This document shows positions 27,564 through 36,053 of a stretch of DNA of 64,000 bases, piece after piece; the stretch's first letter is position 1, and each line of letters begins with the position of its first letter. The notes beneath the pieces were generated by a model. The model was not told the DNA's origin. It made no database searches and saw nothing but the letters and a program-made list of their open reading frames with translations. Origin of the DNA: Halobacteriovoraceae bacterium. Its GTDB lineage: Bacteria; Bdellovibrionota; Bacteriovoracia; Bacteriovoracales; Bacteriovoracaceae. Where the stretch lies: NCBI GenBank assembly GCA_020635115.1, contig JACKAK010000009.1, positions 139,867 to 203,866 of the forward strand, in the 5' to 3' direction. A program made the position numbers and the translations under genes.

Positions 27564-28919
27564 ATGCATTCAGAAACAGCAGCAGCTGTTGTAAAAACAG
27601 CAGCAGTGGCGCCTACTACGATCCAAATCTTGGCGACTGTAATTTTCGCTCTCGCTCTCATTCACACATTCGTCGCAAAGAAATTTGAAAACATGGCGCA
27701 CCATTATCCTGTAGGTTCAATGGGAGAAAATCTTTTTCACTTTCTTGGAGAAGTTGAAGTTGTTTTCGGACTTTGGTCCTCAATCTTTCTTTTGGGTTAT
27801 TCGATTTTGGAAGGATTTGCAGTATGGGATACCGAACATCATCACGTGATTGGAGGGGCCCTTCATTATTTAGACTCAACTGACTTTACTGAACCAGCTT
27901 TTGTTTTTGTCATTATGTGTGTAGCAGGAACTAGACCAATTATTATCACTGCAGAAAAGTGTATTATGTTATTTTCAAAATTAATACCTCTACCAAGCAA
28001 AATGGCCTTTTATGTATCTACCCTTGTATTAGGTCCATTACTTGGCTCTTTCATTACAGAACCTGCTGCGATGACAGTTACGGCCCTCATTTTACTTGAT
28101 TACTTTTATTCTTCAGATATTTCACAAAAATTTAAATATGCGACTTTGGGTTTACTCTTTGTGAACGTGTCAATCGGTGGAACTCTGACTCACTTTGCAG
28201 CACCTCCAGTTCTGATGGTTGCAGGCGCATGGAAATGGGGAACAATGCATATGCTGGCCTTTTTTGGTTACAAAGCGGCCTTTGCTGTTATTATGGGGAC
28301 CCTTATTGTCGCATTTTATTTCAAAGATGAGCTTAGAGGTAATTTAGAAGTTAAGCAAAAACATGAAAATTATATGGTTCCTTCTTGGTGGATCATTTTA
28401 ATCCATTTGGTGTTTCTTGGTTTAGTTGTTATGACTGCCCACCATCCGAAGTTTTTTCTTGGATTATTTCTCTTTTTCCTTGGGTTTACTCAAGTCACTC
28501 AAGAATATCAGGATCCCATTAAATTAAAAGAATCTCTACTTGTTGGTTTCTTTCTTTCAGGCTTGGTGACACTTGGTGGGATGCAAAAATGGTGGATACA
28601 ACCACTGATTGAATCACTCTCAACTGTACCTCTCTTTTTAGGAACGACAGCACTTACTGCTATTACTGATAATGCCCTTCTTACTTACCTTGGAAGGGTT
28701 GCGGGTATTGCATCTGATGCTAAAAAATATTTTCTTGTTGCTGGTGCTGTTTGTGGTGGAGGTTTAACTGTAATCGCTAACGCTCCAAACCCTGCAGGTT
28801 TTGGGATCTTAAAAGGTTCTTTTGGAGAAAGTGGAATAACTCCTCTTGGTTTGTTAAAGGCCGCTATATTACCAACGATCATTGCCATGCTATGTTTTGG
28901 TTTCCTGCCAAATCTATAA
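27564..28919 (+). CDS. putative Na+/H+ antiporter
   Basis: An integral membrane protein of about 450 residues with roughly eleven hydrophobic helices. The pattern resembles the putative Na+/H+ antiporter family (Na_H_antiport_3): HHYPVGSMGENLFHFLGEVE, FVIMCVAGTRPII, GSFITEPAAMTVTALI and ITDNALLTYLGRVAG are conserved-looking polar breaks inside helices. The start is ATG 27564, with AAAGAGG upstream; an upstream in-frame ATG at 27498 lacks a ribosome site. An intrinsic terminator follows directly. It is monocistronic. The transport substrate is from family knowledge only. Confidence 0.8.
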   Translation: MHSETAAAVVKTAAVAPTTIQILATVIFALALIHTFVAKKFENMAHHYPVGSMGENLFHFLGEVEVVFGLWSSIFLLGYSILEGFAVWDTEHHHVIGGALHYLDSTDFTEPAFVFVIMCVAGTRPIIITAEKCIMLFSKLIPLPSKMAFYVSTLVLGPLLGSFITEPAAMTVTALILLDYFYSSDISQKFKYATLGLLFVNVSIGGTLTHFAAPPVLMVAGAWKWGTMHMLAFFGYKAAFAVIMGTLIVAFYFKDELRGNLEVKQKHENYMVPSWWIILIHLVFLGLVVMTAHHPKFFLGLFLFFLGFTQVTQEYQDPIKLKESLLVGFFLSGLVTLGGMQKWWIQPLIESLSTVPLFLGTTALTAITDNALLTYLGRVAGIASDAKKYFLVAGAVCGGGLTVIANAPNPAGFGILKGSFGESGITPLGLLKAAILPTIIAMLCFGFLPNL

Positions 28920-28939
28920 AACTAGAATTTGATTGGTTC

Positions 28940-28973
28940 AAAAGTCTCTTGGTAAATTTAATAAGAGACTTTT
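28940..28973 (+). terminator. intrinsic terminator after the antiporter gene
   Basis: AAAAGTCTCTT and AAGAGACTTTT form an 11-bp stem around a 12-nt AT-rich loop, about 20 nt after the stop codon. The 3' T-run is short. Confidence 0.75.
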
Positions 28974-29013
28974 GAAATTGTAGATATTTCTTAATTATAT
29001 GAGGAGTTTTGCA

Positions 29014-29991
29014 ATGAATGATCCAGAAATTCTTCTTGAAAAAGAATTAAGAATTCTGATGAAAACCACTCATGGTAGGCGAGCTTTTTTGATGGCCATG
29101 CCTATGCTAATAGCTGCTTGTTCTAGTTCTTCAAAACATCGTCTCAGAGAAGGTGATAACACCGGACAAAAGACAGAAATGACTTATGATGATGAAAGAA
29201 AAATGACTCAGGAATATTTACCCAAAATGAGTCAAGAATATCCTGCACATAACGATCAAGAAGTTCAACGTTACATCAATTCTATTGGACAAAAAATAGT
29301 AGCTTCCAGTGGACTTAATAATAATCCTTATACGTATAATTTTACTGTTGTTCAAACAAATCAAGTTAATGCATTTGCTCTTCCTGCTGGAACAGTGTTT
29401 GTGACGGCCCCACTTATAAAAATGGCCAGCACAGAGGCAGAGCTTGCTGGAGTGATAGGCCATGAAATTGGCCATGTACAAGCAAGACATACTGCTGAGA
29501 GGATTGAAAAATCCAAAAGTGAAACTAAGAATTCAATTCTTTATGGACTTGGTGGAGCAATTCTTGGAGGAGCGGCGGGTTTTGGACTTGGAAAACTGAT
29601 TTGCAATAAACAAGATCGAGAGTGTTTGGCCAGAGCGGCCAAATATGGAGCTTTGGCCGGAGCGGGTGGAGGTCTACTCATTCAAAAATTTGGTTTTATG
29701 GCCAATTCTCGTGAAGATGAAATGGAAGCTGATCGAATTGGTTTTAAAACGGCCTGGAATGCAGGTTATCACAAAGACTATGTGGGTGGTTTTTACACAA
29801 AGCTCTATGAAATGGAAAAAAAACACTCCAAGGGAAACAACAAATTATTAGCTTCTTTTGCAGATGCTTTGAGTACTCATCCTCCAGGGGAGGATAGGGT
29901 CACGCAAATGAAGCAGATGTCTAATCAATACCCTTTAAAAGGTAAGAAGGTATCTTCAAATAGATTTGATGAAATTAAAAAACGTCTTTAA
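29014..29991 (+). CDS. M48-family metalloprotease lipoprotein
   Basis: The zinc motif HEIGHVQARH and the third-ligand helix REDEMEADRIGFKTA are classic for M48 (BepA/LoiP/Oma1-type) peptidases involved in envelope protein quality control. The N-terminus has a twin Arg (GRRAFLM) and then lipobox IAAC (Cys36), so the protein may be a Tat-exported lipoprotein. A Gly/Ala-rich stretch (GLGGAILGGAAGFGLG) splits the catalytic domain. ATG 29014 is preferred because GAGGAG lies 7 nt upstream; the ATG at 28999 overlaps that site. No operon partner. Confidence 0.88.
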   Translation: MNDPEILLEKELRILMKTTHGRRAFLMAMPMLIAACSSSSKHRLREGDNTGQKTEMTYDDERKMTQEYLPKMSQEYPAHNDQEVQRYINSIGQKIVASSGLNNNPYTYNFTVVQTNQVNAFALPAGTVFVTAPLIKMASTEAELAGVIGHEIGHVQARHTAERIEKSKSETKNSILYGLGGAILGGAAGFGLGKLICNKQDRECLARAAKYGALAGAGGGLLIQKFGFMANSREDEMEADRIGFKTAWNAGYHKDYVGGFYTKLYEMEKKHSKGNNKLLASFADALSTHPPGEDRVTQMKQMSNQYPLKGKKVSSNRFDEIKKRL

Positions 29992-30189
29992 ATAAATTAT
30001 TTAGGTTAGATTTTTTTGTCAGGTACTTTATCAACGAGAATTTGCATTAATGCATCCTTGCATTTTAAAATTCGCTTTTAAGCAATAGAATGTCCATGCT
30101 ACAAATTGAATTTTATGATGGCCTTCTTTGTGCATTGAGAACGGTTTGAAGAGAAACAATCGTAAAATTAACAATAGTTTACCATCTCA

Positions 30190-30497
30190 AATCCTTTGAT
30201 GTTTTCAAAAAGTGGGTAGGACCCCATTATGAGATTTCAGACAAAAAAATAGAACCTAGGAATGAAATCAAAGGCGATATTGCCCGTATCATGTTCTATA
30301 TGGAGGACAAATACGGAGTGAAGATTATTTCTAACAAAAACAAAAAGCTTTTTGAGGCCTGGAACAAGGTTGATCCAGTAGATGAAGAGGAAAAACGCAT
30401 TAACTGCCTAAACGCCAAGAGACAAGGAAATGAGATTAAATTTGTAGGTAAATGTAGCGAATTAGCTGTAATGACATGGCATTTTAAAGTTTTTTGA
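30190..30497 (+). pseudogene. 3' remnant of an endonuclease I (EndA-like) gene
   Basis: The frame, open from about 30150, matches only the C-terminal part of endonuclease I: GDIARIMFYMEDKYG, then LFEAWNKVDPVDEEEKR and AKRQGNEIKFVG. The catalytic N-terminal half is missing, and no start codon suits the fragment; the ATG at 30291 is an internal Met. The gene is therefore decayed. It lies in a cluster of broken genes next to the toxin-antitoxin remnant and the IS3 element. Confidence 0.7.
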
Positions 30498-30565
30498 CCT
30501 TGATCCGACATACATATGGATATATAATGTAATAACAATGTAAACCCTAAAAATAGGAGGACACA

Positions 30566-30790
30566 ATGATAAAAAACCTAACCAAGCATGGAAATAGTAT
30601 GGCCCTCATAATTGATAGGCCTATCTTAGATCTTCTCAATATCTCTGAGGGGACACCACTTGAAATTTCAACTAACGGAGAATCACTTACAATATCTCCT
30701 GTAAAAGATGAGAAACGTTTAAAGCAGTTCCAAAAAGCACTTGAAAAAACAAATAAGAAATACGGTCGTGCGCTCAAGAATATGGCCTAA
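30566..30790 (+). CDS. AbrB/MazE-type antitoxin
   Basis: A 74-residue protein with the SpoVT-AbrB swapped-hairpin signature (LTKHGNSMALIIDRPILDLL) followed by a short charged tail that would bind the toxin. An exceptionally good Shine-Dalgarno (TAGGAGGA) precedes the ATG. The toxin start lies 3 nt after its stop. It looks intact while its toxin is broken, so it may persist as an orphan DNA-binding protein. Confidence 0.85.
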   Translation: MIKNLTKHGNSMALIIDRPILDLLNISEGTPLEISTNGESLTISPVKDEKRLKQFQKALEKTNKKYGRALKNMA

Positions 30791-30792
30791 AA

Positions 30793-31047
30793 ATGGATGA
30801 TGTCGCATTTTTAACTATCTTCGAAGTTTTAGAAATACATGAAAACCAAATTGAGTTATATGGTGGTAGTCTTGGAGTTAGAGACAAAGGTTTACTTCTA
30901 GCAGCTCTTGCACAACCAGAAACAACCTTTGACGGAAACTTTTTACATCAAGATATTTTTTCAATGGCATCGGCCTATATGTTTCACATTATCTCGAATC
31001 ATCCTTTTATAGATGGAAACAAGAGGGTTGTGACCTTAAACCATTGA
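30793..31047 (+). pseudogene. doc: Doc-type Fic toxin truncated by the IS3 insertion
   Basis: Matches death-on-curing proteins from its start: VLEIHENQIELYGGSLGVRD, GLLLAALAQPET, and the Fic motif HPFIDGNKR, the site of the catalytic His. The normal continuation after GNKRV is replaced: the IS3 end begins at 31031, so the last few codons and the stop are encoded by the insertion. About 40 C-terminal residues are lost, including helices around the active site. Doc normally phosphorylates EF-Tu; this copy is probably inactive. Confidence 0.85.
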
Positions 31048-31057
31048 CTAGTCCAGT

Positions 31058-31882
31058 CTAAAGATGAGTTGCACTGAGTCTGTGTTGTACATCTTCTCGT
31101 TCCTTTTTGACAAATTCTTTAGGTGTTAAATATTTTAATGAACTGTGTATTCTCTCTTCATTGTATTCTTTTCTCCAGCTTTCAATTACAACTCGAGCTT
31201 CAGCCAAAGTCGAAAACCAATTTTGATTCAGACATTCATCTCGAAAACTACCATTAAAACTTTCAATATAAGCATTATCAGTTGGTTTTCCTGGACGAGT
31301 AAAATCTATTTCAATATTATTCCTGTAACTCCACTCCAACATGGCCTTAGATGTAAATTCAGGCCCATTGTCTACTTGAATTCTTTTTGGTTTTCCATGT
31401 TGATTGATCATTCGATCAAGTTCTTTGGTTACAATTATTCCTGAGATTGAATGATCAATATAAAAACCTGGAGAATACCTTGTGAAATGATCTATAACTG
31501 TCAATATTCTAATCTTTCTTGAATTTGCAAGTGAGTCTGAAACAAAATCCATAGACCAAACTTCGCCCCCTTTAGATGCCGAAGGTTTTACTATCCGTGG
31601 AAAAAATTGTTTTTTCTTTTTTCGTTTCAATTTTAAAGAAAATCCCTGCTCAAAATAAATTCTTTGGGTTCTCTTGCGATTTTGAACTATTCCTTCTCGG
31701 TTTAGAATCACATGAACTCGTGGATATCCATACCTTCGATGTTTATGAACAATTTGTTGCATTCGATTAATAACAATTTGGTCATTCTTAATCAAAGTTA
31801 ATTCATATCGATAGCTTGATCTGTTAATATCTAAAACTTGGCACGAAAGCCGCTCACTGACCCCAAACTTATCAATGAGCAT
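31058..31882 (-). CDS. IS3-family transposase OrfB (DDE integrase)
   Basis: The catalytic DDE triad is visible: WSMDFVSD, IQVDNGPEF and YIESFNG, with the rve-type HxxxRYGYPR helix region before it. The reading frame continues 5' of ATG 31882 as RPKQKKNAAK, a typical IS3 joint sequence, so the active product is probably an OrfA-OrfB fusion made by -1 frameshifting at the AACTTTTAAGG region around 31911-31918. The stop lies within the element's end sequence. Confidence 0.92.
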   Translation of the reverse strand: MLIDKFGVSERLSCQVLDINRSSYRYELTLIKNDQIVINRMQQIVHKHRRYGYPRVHVILNREGIVQNRKRTQRIYFEQGFSLKLKRKKKKQFFPRIVKPSASKGGEVWSMDFVSDSLANSRKIRILTVIDHFTRYSPGFYIDHSISGIIVTKELDRMINQHGKPKRIQVDNGPEFTSKAMLEWSYRNNIEIDFTRPGKPTDNAYIESFNGSFRDECLNQNWFSTLAEARVVIESWRKEYNEERIHSSLKYLTPKEFVKKEREDVQHRLSATHL

Positions 31883-31911
31883 TTTAGCTGCATTTTTCTT
31901 TTGTTTGGGCC

Positions 31912-32178
31912 TTAAAAGTTTCCCTTGGCAACTTCCTTGAGCATTTGGTTATCTAAACTTAAATCAGCAACGAGTCGTTTTAAACGTCGATTTTCCTCTT
32001 CAAGACTTCTTAGTTTTTTAGCATCAGATACCTGCATCCCGTGAAATTTTTTCTTCCACTTATGAACTGTTTGCTCGGCCATTCCATATTTGCGTCCAAG
32101 TTCTTTTGCTGGTATTCCCGATTCATATTCCTTCAAAATTTTGAAAATCACTTCTTCTGAAAATTTTTTGCCTTTCAT
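31912..32178 (-). CDS. IS3-family transposase OrfA
   Basis: An N-terminal helix-turn-helix (FSEEVIFKILKEYESGIPAK, then YGMAEQTVHKWKKK) is followed by a Leu-zipper segment (LRSLEEENRRLKRLVADL), the standard OrfA layout for end binding and dimerisation. ATG 32178 is chosen for its GGAGAC ribosome site; an upstream start at 32220 is less likely. It ends with TAA overlapping the proposed frameshift site into orfB. Confidence 0.9.
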   Translation of the reverse strand: MKGKKFSEEVIFKILKEYESGIPAKELGRKYGMAEQTVHKWKKKFHGMQVSDAKKLRSLEEENRRLKRLVADLSLDNQMLKEVAKGNF

Positions 32179-32254
32179 TTTATTGTCTCCTTGTTTAGTT
32201 TTTAACACAGTGAGACTCACTCTGAGAATGGACTAAATTTTGGGTTTATGGTCA

Positions 32255-32468
32255 GTATAAGTGTTCCCACTGTGGATTGGATATTGACAGAGATTTAAAC
32301 GCGGCAATTAACTTAGAAAGTTTTGTTAATCATAGAATACGGGGAGCTGCCTCGGAATTTACGCCTAAGGAGATGACGGCAATTGATCTTTGGAAACTAT
32401 CTAAAGATAAAACCAGCATCGATGAACTAGGAAATGAACACCAGAATTACGTGAGTAGTTTTGGGTAG
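32255..32468 (+). pseudogene. C-terminal remnant of an IS200/IS605-type tnpB
   Basis: Immediately beyond the IS3 right end, the frame reads QYKCSHCGLDIDRDLNAAIN, the second half of a TnpB zinc finger and the last RuvC aspartate, and continues to a stop at 32468. Everything upstream, including the first two catalytic residues, is absent. It is not derived from the complete tnpB at 6476 (NADKHAA there). A different element was therefore destroyed here. Confidence 0.85.
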
Positions 32469-32700
32469 GTTTCATTCAGCGGTTTCATCTGTATTTGAAA
32501 GCATTGAGATCATAGGTTTTATTATTAACTTTTCATCTTCGTTAAAAAAACAAAAAAATCGATAAGACCCAGCTCGGTATGTCAATACGAACATCATCTG
32601 AACAACTTTTAATCAATTTGTGCCCTTTTTCCTTATTTTTTAGGCCAAAAATTGGTATCAATCTTGTAGAAATATCCATTAAATCAGAGGGGCATTTTTC
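32469..32700 (+). other. gene-free stretch with probable IS right end and upstream region
   Basis: The first 40 nt (TTTCATTCAGCGGTTTCA) probably belong to the right end of the lost IS605-type element. The rest is AT-rich leader for the metallopeptidase gene with no clear operator. Confidence 0.4.
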
Positions 32701-33672
32701 ATGGATATGGACACAAAAATTAGTGATTTGACACTGTCTTTGTACGATTCTTGGGTAGGTGAGTGCATTGAGATCGTTAAGGCAGAATTAAAAACTCATA
32801 ATTTAGAGTTAGATGTTTCATTTTGGATAAGCGATGACTGGTTCTGCCCTGATGGAGTTGTAGGTATCGGCATTCCTTTCTATCTTTTGACACCTGAGTT
32901 AATCAAAATAGAAAAGCAAGAAATTGGTAAGGCCGAAGGGAGTACCAAAAGAGAATGTTTGAGAATAATTCGACATGAGTTGGGACATGCAATCGATAAT
33001 GCTTTTAAATTGAGAACTTTTGAAGAAAGACAAAATCTTTTTGGCGATTCTGATAAACGTTATCCTGCTAGCTATATCCCAAAATTTTATTCACAAAAAT
33101 ATGTTACTTACTTAGGTGATGGCTATGCTCAGTCCCACCCCGATGAAGATTGGGCCGAAACATTCGCCGTGTGGTTAGATCCTGATTCTAACTGGAAATC
33201 TAAATATCAGAATATGGAATGCATGACTAAATTACTCTATATCGATAAAATCATGCGTGAAATTCCAAAATTAAAACAAAAAGTTTTTTGTAAGAAAAAG
33301 GTAGACCATTTTACAAATGATGATAGAACATTAAGAGAATACTTCAACCAGAAGAGAAGAAGACTAAAAATTTCAAAGAAAAGAAGAATACCATTTGAAT
33401 TAAAAAAAATTTCAACAAATTGTAATGAATCTTCTCTGGCCAATTTTCTAAATAAAAATAAGGTAATACTAAAATCAAATATTCTAAGCTGTGAAGAACT
33501 TAAATCTTATGAAGTTGATAAAACCATTCAGGAATTGATTGTTATTTCTAAGCAAAATCGACTTGGTTTGAAAAGAGACACACAAACACCTAAAATTAAA
33601 GTAGTAAGCAAGTTTGTGCAAAACTACACCCTTAAAAAGAAATTAAGGGGAGATTTTAGGATATATATGTGA
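32701..33672 (+). CDS. putative zinc metallopeptidase, partner of the ATP-grasp enzyme
   Basis: Seen: a zinc motif in IIRHELGHAIDNAFKL and a downstream Glu in HPDEDWAETFAVWLDP, the arrangement of gluzincin-type putative zinc-binding peptidases. No signal peptide, so it is presumably cytoplasmic. The last 130 residues are very basic (KRRRLKISKKRRIP). ATG 32701 follows AGAGGGG. The next gene starts with GTG inside the ATGTGA stop overlap, so the pair is translationally coupled. A peptidase plus an ATP-grasp ligase suggests making or trimming a peptide or peptide-like metabolite; the substrate is unknown. Confidence 0.7.
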   Translation: MDMDTKISDLTLSLYDSWVGECIEIVKAELKTHNLELDVSFWISDDWFCPDGVVGIGIPFYLLTPELIKIEKQEIGKAEGSTKRECLRIIRHELGHAIDNAFKLRTFEERQNLFGDSDKRYPASYIPKFYSQKYVTYLGDGYAQSHPDEDWAETFAVWLDPDSNWKSKYQNMECMTKLLYIDKIMREIPKLKQKVFCKKKVDHFTNDDRTLREYFNQKRRRLKISKKRRIPFELKKISTNCNESSLANFLNKNKVILKSNILSCEELKSYEVDKTIQELIVISKQNRLGLKRDTQTPKIKVVSKFVQNYTLKKKLRGDFRIYM

Positions 33673-34661
33673 GAGTTATCGTTTTAGTTCACTCAGATCT
33701 TATTCCACCGGAAGAGGTGGCAAATCCTAGTGATATTGAATTCAAACCTTGGGTTACCGAGTTTGATGTCATTCAAGAATTAAAGAACTCTGGCCATGTC
33801 GTCAGAGTTGTCGGTTTAGATTCCAATTTGGATGTTTTAAGACGTGAGATCTTTGAATTTCAACCAAATATTGTTTTTAATCTACTTGAAGAATTTGATG
33901 GAGAGGTCCTATTTGACCAAAATGTGGTCAGTTATTTAGAGCTAAAACGAATTGACTATACCGGTTGCAATCCACGTGGGTTAATGCTCTCAAGAGACAA
34001 AGCTCTTGCAAAAAAAGTACTAAGCTTCCACAGATTACAAACTCCGCATTTTCAAGTCTTTTTAAAAAAAAGAAGAACGAAAATAGAAAAAAAACTTAAG
34101 TACCCTTTGATAGTAAAATGTCTTCACGAAGAGGCTTCATATGGCCTTACTAAAGATTCCATAGTCAATAATGAACAAAAACTACGAGAGAGAATTGAAT
34201 ACATTCATGAAAATCTGAATCAAGATGCAATCGTTGAAGAGTTTGTTGAGGGACGAGAATATTTTGTTGGTATTTTAGGAAATCAAAAATTAGAAGTTTT
34301 ACCAATATGGGAACTCCATTTTTCAAAAAGCGAGACACCTGAAAAAGAATTCTATACCGAAAAAGCAAAATGGAGTGAAAAATATCGTTCCAAAAAAGGC
34401 ATAAAAACACAAAAAGCGGAGCTTCCAAGTGAGCTAGAAAAAAAAATTATTAAAACTTGCAAACGTGCTTACAAGGCACTTGAAATCAACGGTTATGCAA
34501 GAATAGATCTGAGAGTATCCGTTGATGGGGAAATATATATAATTGAGGCAAACCCAAATCCTAATATTGCCAGGCTTGATGATTTCGCACAAAGTGCTAA
34601 TGCTAAAAAAATTTCCTATTCTAAATTAATTGAAAAAATTCTCAATTTAGGAAAAAGTTGA
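33669..34661 (+). CDS. D-Ala-D-Ala-ligase-like ATP-grasp enzyme
   Basis: An ATP-grasp fold of the Ddl group: PNIVFNLLEEFDGEVL at the N-terminal domain boundary, IDYTGCNPRGLMLSRDKALA, ATP-site pattern YPLIVKCLHEEASYGL, EEFVEGREYFVGIL, and the metal-binding end GYARIDLRV...IIEANPNPNI. At 330 residues it is Ddl-sized, but sequence details (NPNPN) suggest a peptide or amino-acid ligase rather than the cell-wall Ddl. The GTG start overlaps the peptidase stop by 4 nt. Its 3' end overlaps the convergent ppa gene by 15 nt. Confidence 0.8.
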   Translation: MRVIVLVHSDLIPPEEVANPSDIEFKPWVTEFDVIQELKNSGHVVRVVGLDSNLDVLRREIFEFQPNIVFNLLEEFDGEVLFDQNVVSYLELKRIDYTGCNPRGLMLSRDKALAKKVLSFHRLQTPHFQVFLKKRRTKIEKKLKYPLIVKCLHEEASYGLTKDSIVNNEQKLRERIEYIHENLNQDAIVEEFVEGREYFVGILGNQKLEVLPIWELHFSKSETPEKEFYTEKAKWSEKYRSKKGIKTQKAELPSELEKKIIKTCKRAYKALEINGYARIDLRVSVDGEIYIIEANPNPNIARLDDFAQSANAKKISYSKLIEKILNLGKS

Positions 34662-35177
34662 GAGATAAAGCTCTCTGGCCTCTTCTAGAACTTTCAAGGC
34701 ATCGTCTCTATCTAAAAACTCTTCGACCACAACTTTTTTGTTTTCAAGAGCTTTATATTCTTCAAAAAACTTTTGAACTTCACTAAGTCTGTGAGGAGGG
34801 AGATCATGAATTGAATTATAATGTGAATATTCAGGATCATTTGCGTGTATTGCAATAATTTTGTCGTCGGCCTCTCCTTCATCAATCATTTTCATAAGTC
34901 CAATTGGTCTGGCCATCATGATTGTGAGTGGGAAAACTGGCTCTTGGCCGAGTACAAGAATATCGAGAGGATCATGATCTTCACAGTAAGTTCTAGGAAT
35001 AAAACCATAATTGGCCGGATAATGAACAGAACTGAAAAGAACTCGGTCCACTTTAATCAGGCCAGTTTCTTTGTCCAATTCATATTTGTTTTTGGCACCT
35101 TTAGGAACTTCGATTATGGCCGGAAACAACTCAGGAAACTGTTGGCCAAGTTTAACGTCATGCCATGGATTCATCAT
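34647..35177 (-). CDS. ppa: inorganic pyrophosphatase, family I
   Basis: Hydrolyses pyrophosphate and so drives biosynthesis. Seen: PANYGFIPRTYCEDHDPLDILVL with the signature aspartates (DHDPLD), EVPKGAKNKYELD near the N-terminus and the basic/acidic C-terminal half. 176 residues, normal for the soluble family. There are two candidate starts (MM); GAGGAG precedes both. It is monocistronic. Confidence 0.95.
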   Translation of the reverse strand: MMNPWHDVKLGQQFPELFPAIIEVPKGAKNKYELDKETGLIKVDRVLFSSVHYPANYGFIPRTYCEDHDPLDILVLGQEPVFPLTIMMARPIGLMKMIDEGEADDKIIAIHANDPEYSHYNSIHDLPPHRLSEVQKFFEEYKALENKKVVVEEFLDRDDALKVLEEARELYLSTFS

Positions 35178-35271
35178 ATATACTCCTCAATAAAGTTAAC
35201 CTTATTATACAGAAATATTGCATTGTGCAATATTTTTTTTCTGTTTTACCAAGATAATCAATTTGCCCCCA

Positions 35272-35994
35272 CTAAATTTTACTTTTGAGATACAAAAGAC
35301 GCTTTTTTTCAGGGAATTTTTCAATTGCATATCTAAGCATTGTTCTAGGCATATTATGGTAATGGCCTTTTAAAAATGCCTCTTCTATCGCTATATTTTC
35401 TTTACCAACCTCTCTTAACATCCAGCCAACTGCTTTATGAATGAGATCATGTTTGTCACTGAGTAGAATTTTTGAAATTTCTAATGTTGTTTCATAATGC
35501 TTTTTTTTGATGAAGTATAATGTTGTAATAATTGATATTCTTCTTGTCCATAGATCGTTTGAATGTGCCCACTTGAGAAGGTCAGCTTTTGATGTTTCTA
35601 AATATACAGGGCCTAAGACTTTGTAGGCCGAAATATCTACTAAATCCCAATTATTGATATATTTTTTATTCTTAATATAGAACTTGGCATTATGATTGAG
35701 TTCATCAATTAATCCCTGTTTTTGAAATTTCTGAGCATTTGTGCTTAAAATAACCAAGCAAGCAAATCTTATTTCATGGATAGGGTGGGAAATGCATTTT
35801 TGCAATTCAGCATAAGATAGATTGTTAAACAACTTACAAATAGTTCGTATTTGAGGATTTCGAACTCCGATAAATTGATCATTTTCCCCATATTCTCCAG
35901 GGCCTGTTTTAAAAAAACGTTGCATCGTCTTAGCATATTGTTCATTTGCATGATTTTTTAGCTCTTTTATGAGTTGATTGGCGTTTAAATTCAT
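35272..35994 (-). CDS. DNA alkylation repair protein (AlkD-like HEAT repeats)
   Basis: All-helical HEAT-like repeat protein of 240 residues: FFKTGPGEYGENDQFIGVRN, then a series of helices (CLVILSTNAQKFQKQG, NWDLVDISAYKVLGP, WTRRISIITTLYF, LIHKAVGWMLREVGKE). This is the AlkD/AlkC-type glycosylase family that removes bulky or cationic alkylated bases. The pattern NWDLVD and the WMLREVGK segment are good family marks. It is encoded apart from other repair genes. Confidence 0.85.
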   Translation of the reverse strand: MNLNANQLIKELKNHANEQYAKTMQRFFKTGPGEYGENDQFIGVRNPQIRTICKLFNNLSYAELQKCISHPIHEIRFACLVILSTNAQKFQKQGLIDELNHNAKFYIKNKKYINNWDLVDISAYKVLGPVYLETSKADLLKWAHSNDLWTRRISIITTLYFIKKKHYETTLEISKILLSDKHDLIHKAVGWMLREVGKENIAIEEAFLKGHYHNMPRTMLRYAIEKFPEKKRLLYLKSKI

Positions 35995-36053
35995 AGTTTT
36001 CCTCTTGTTTTGAAAAGGATACTATTTCCATGATCTAAAATGAAGGATGTTTT

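Larger units (their letters stand above)
31031..32254 (-). mobile_element. IS3-family element (IS407-like group)
   Basis: A 1,224-bp element with imperfect terminal inverted repeats starting TGACC: left TGACCTTAAACC, right (reverse complement) TGACCATAAACC, both followed by a TAGTCCA-box a few bases in. It has orfA and orfB on the minus strand. The left flank is inside doc, the right flank inside a tnpB remnant, and no matching target duplication is seen (ttg against gta). That implies recombination or deletion after insertion. Confidence 0.85.

Noticed and set aside
34845..35288. 147-codon ORF antisense to ppa
   Set aside because: It shadows a well-identified gene and lacks family features.
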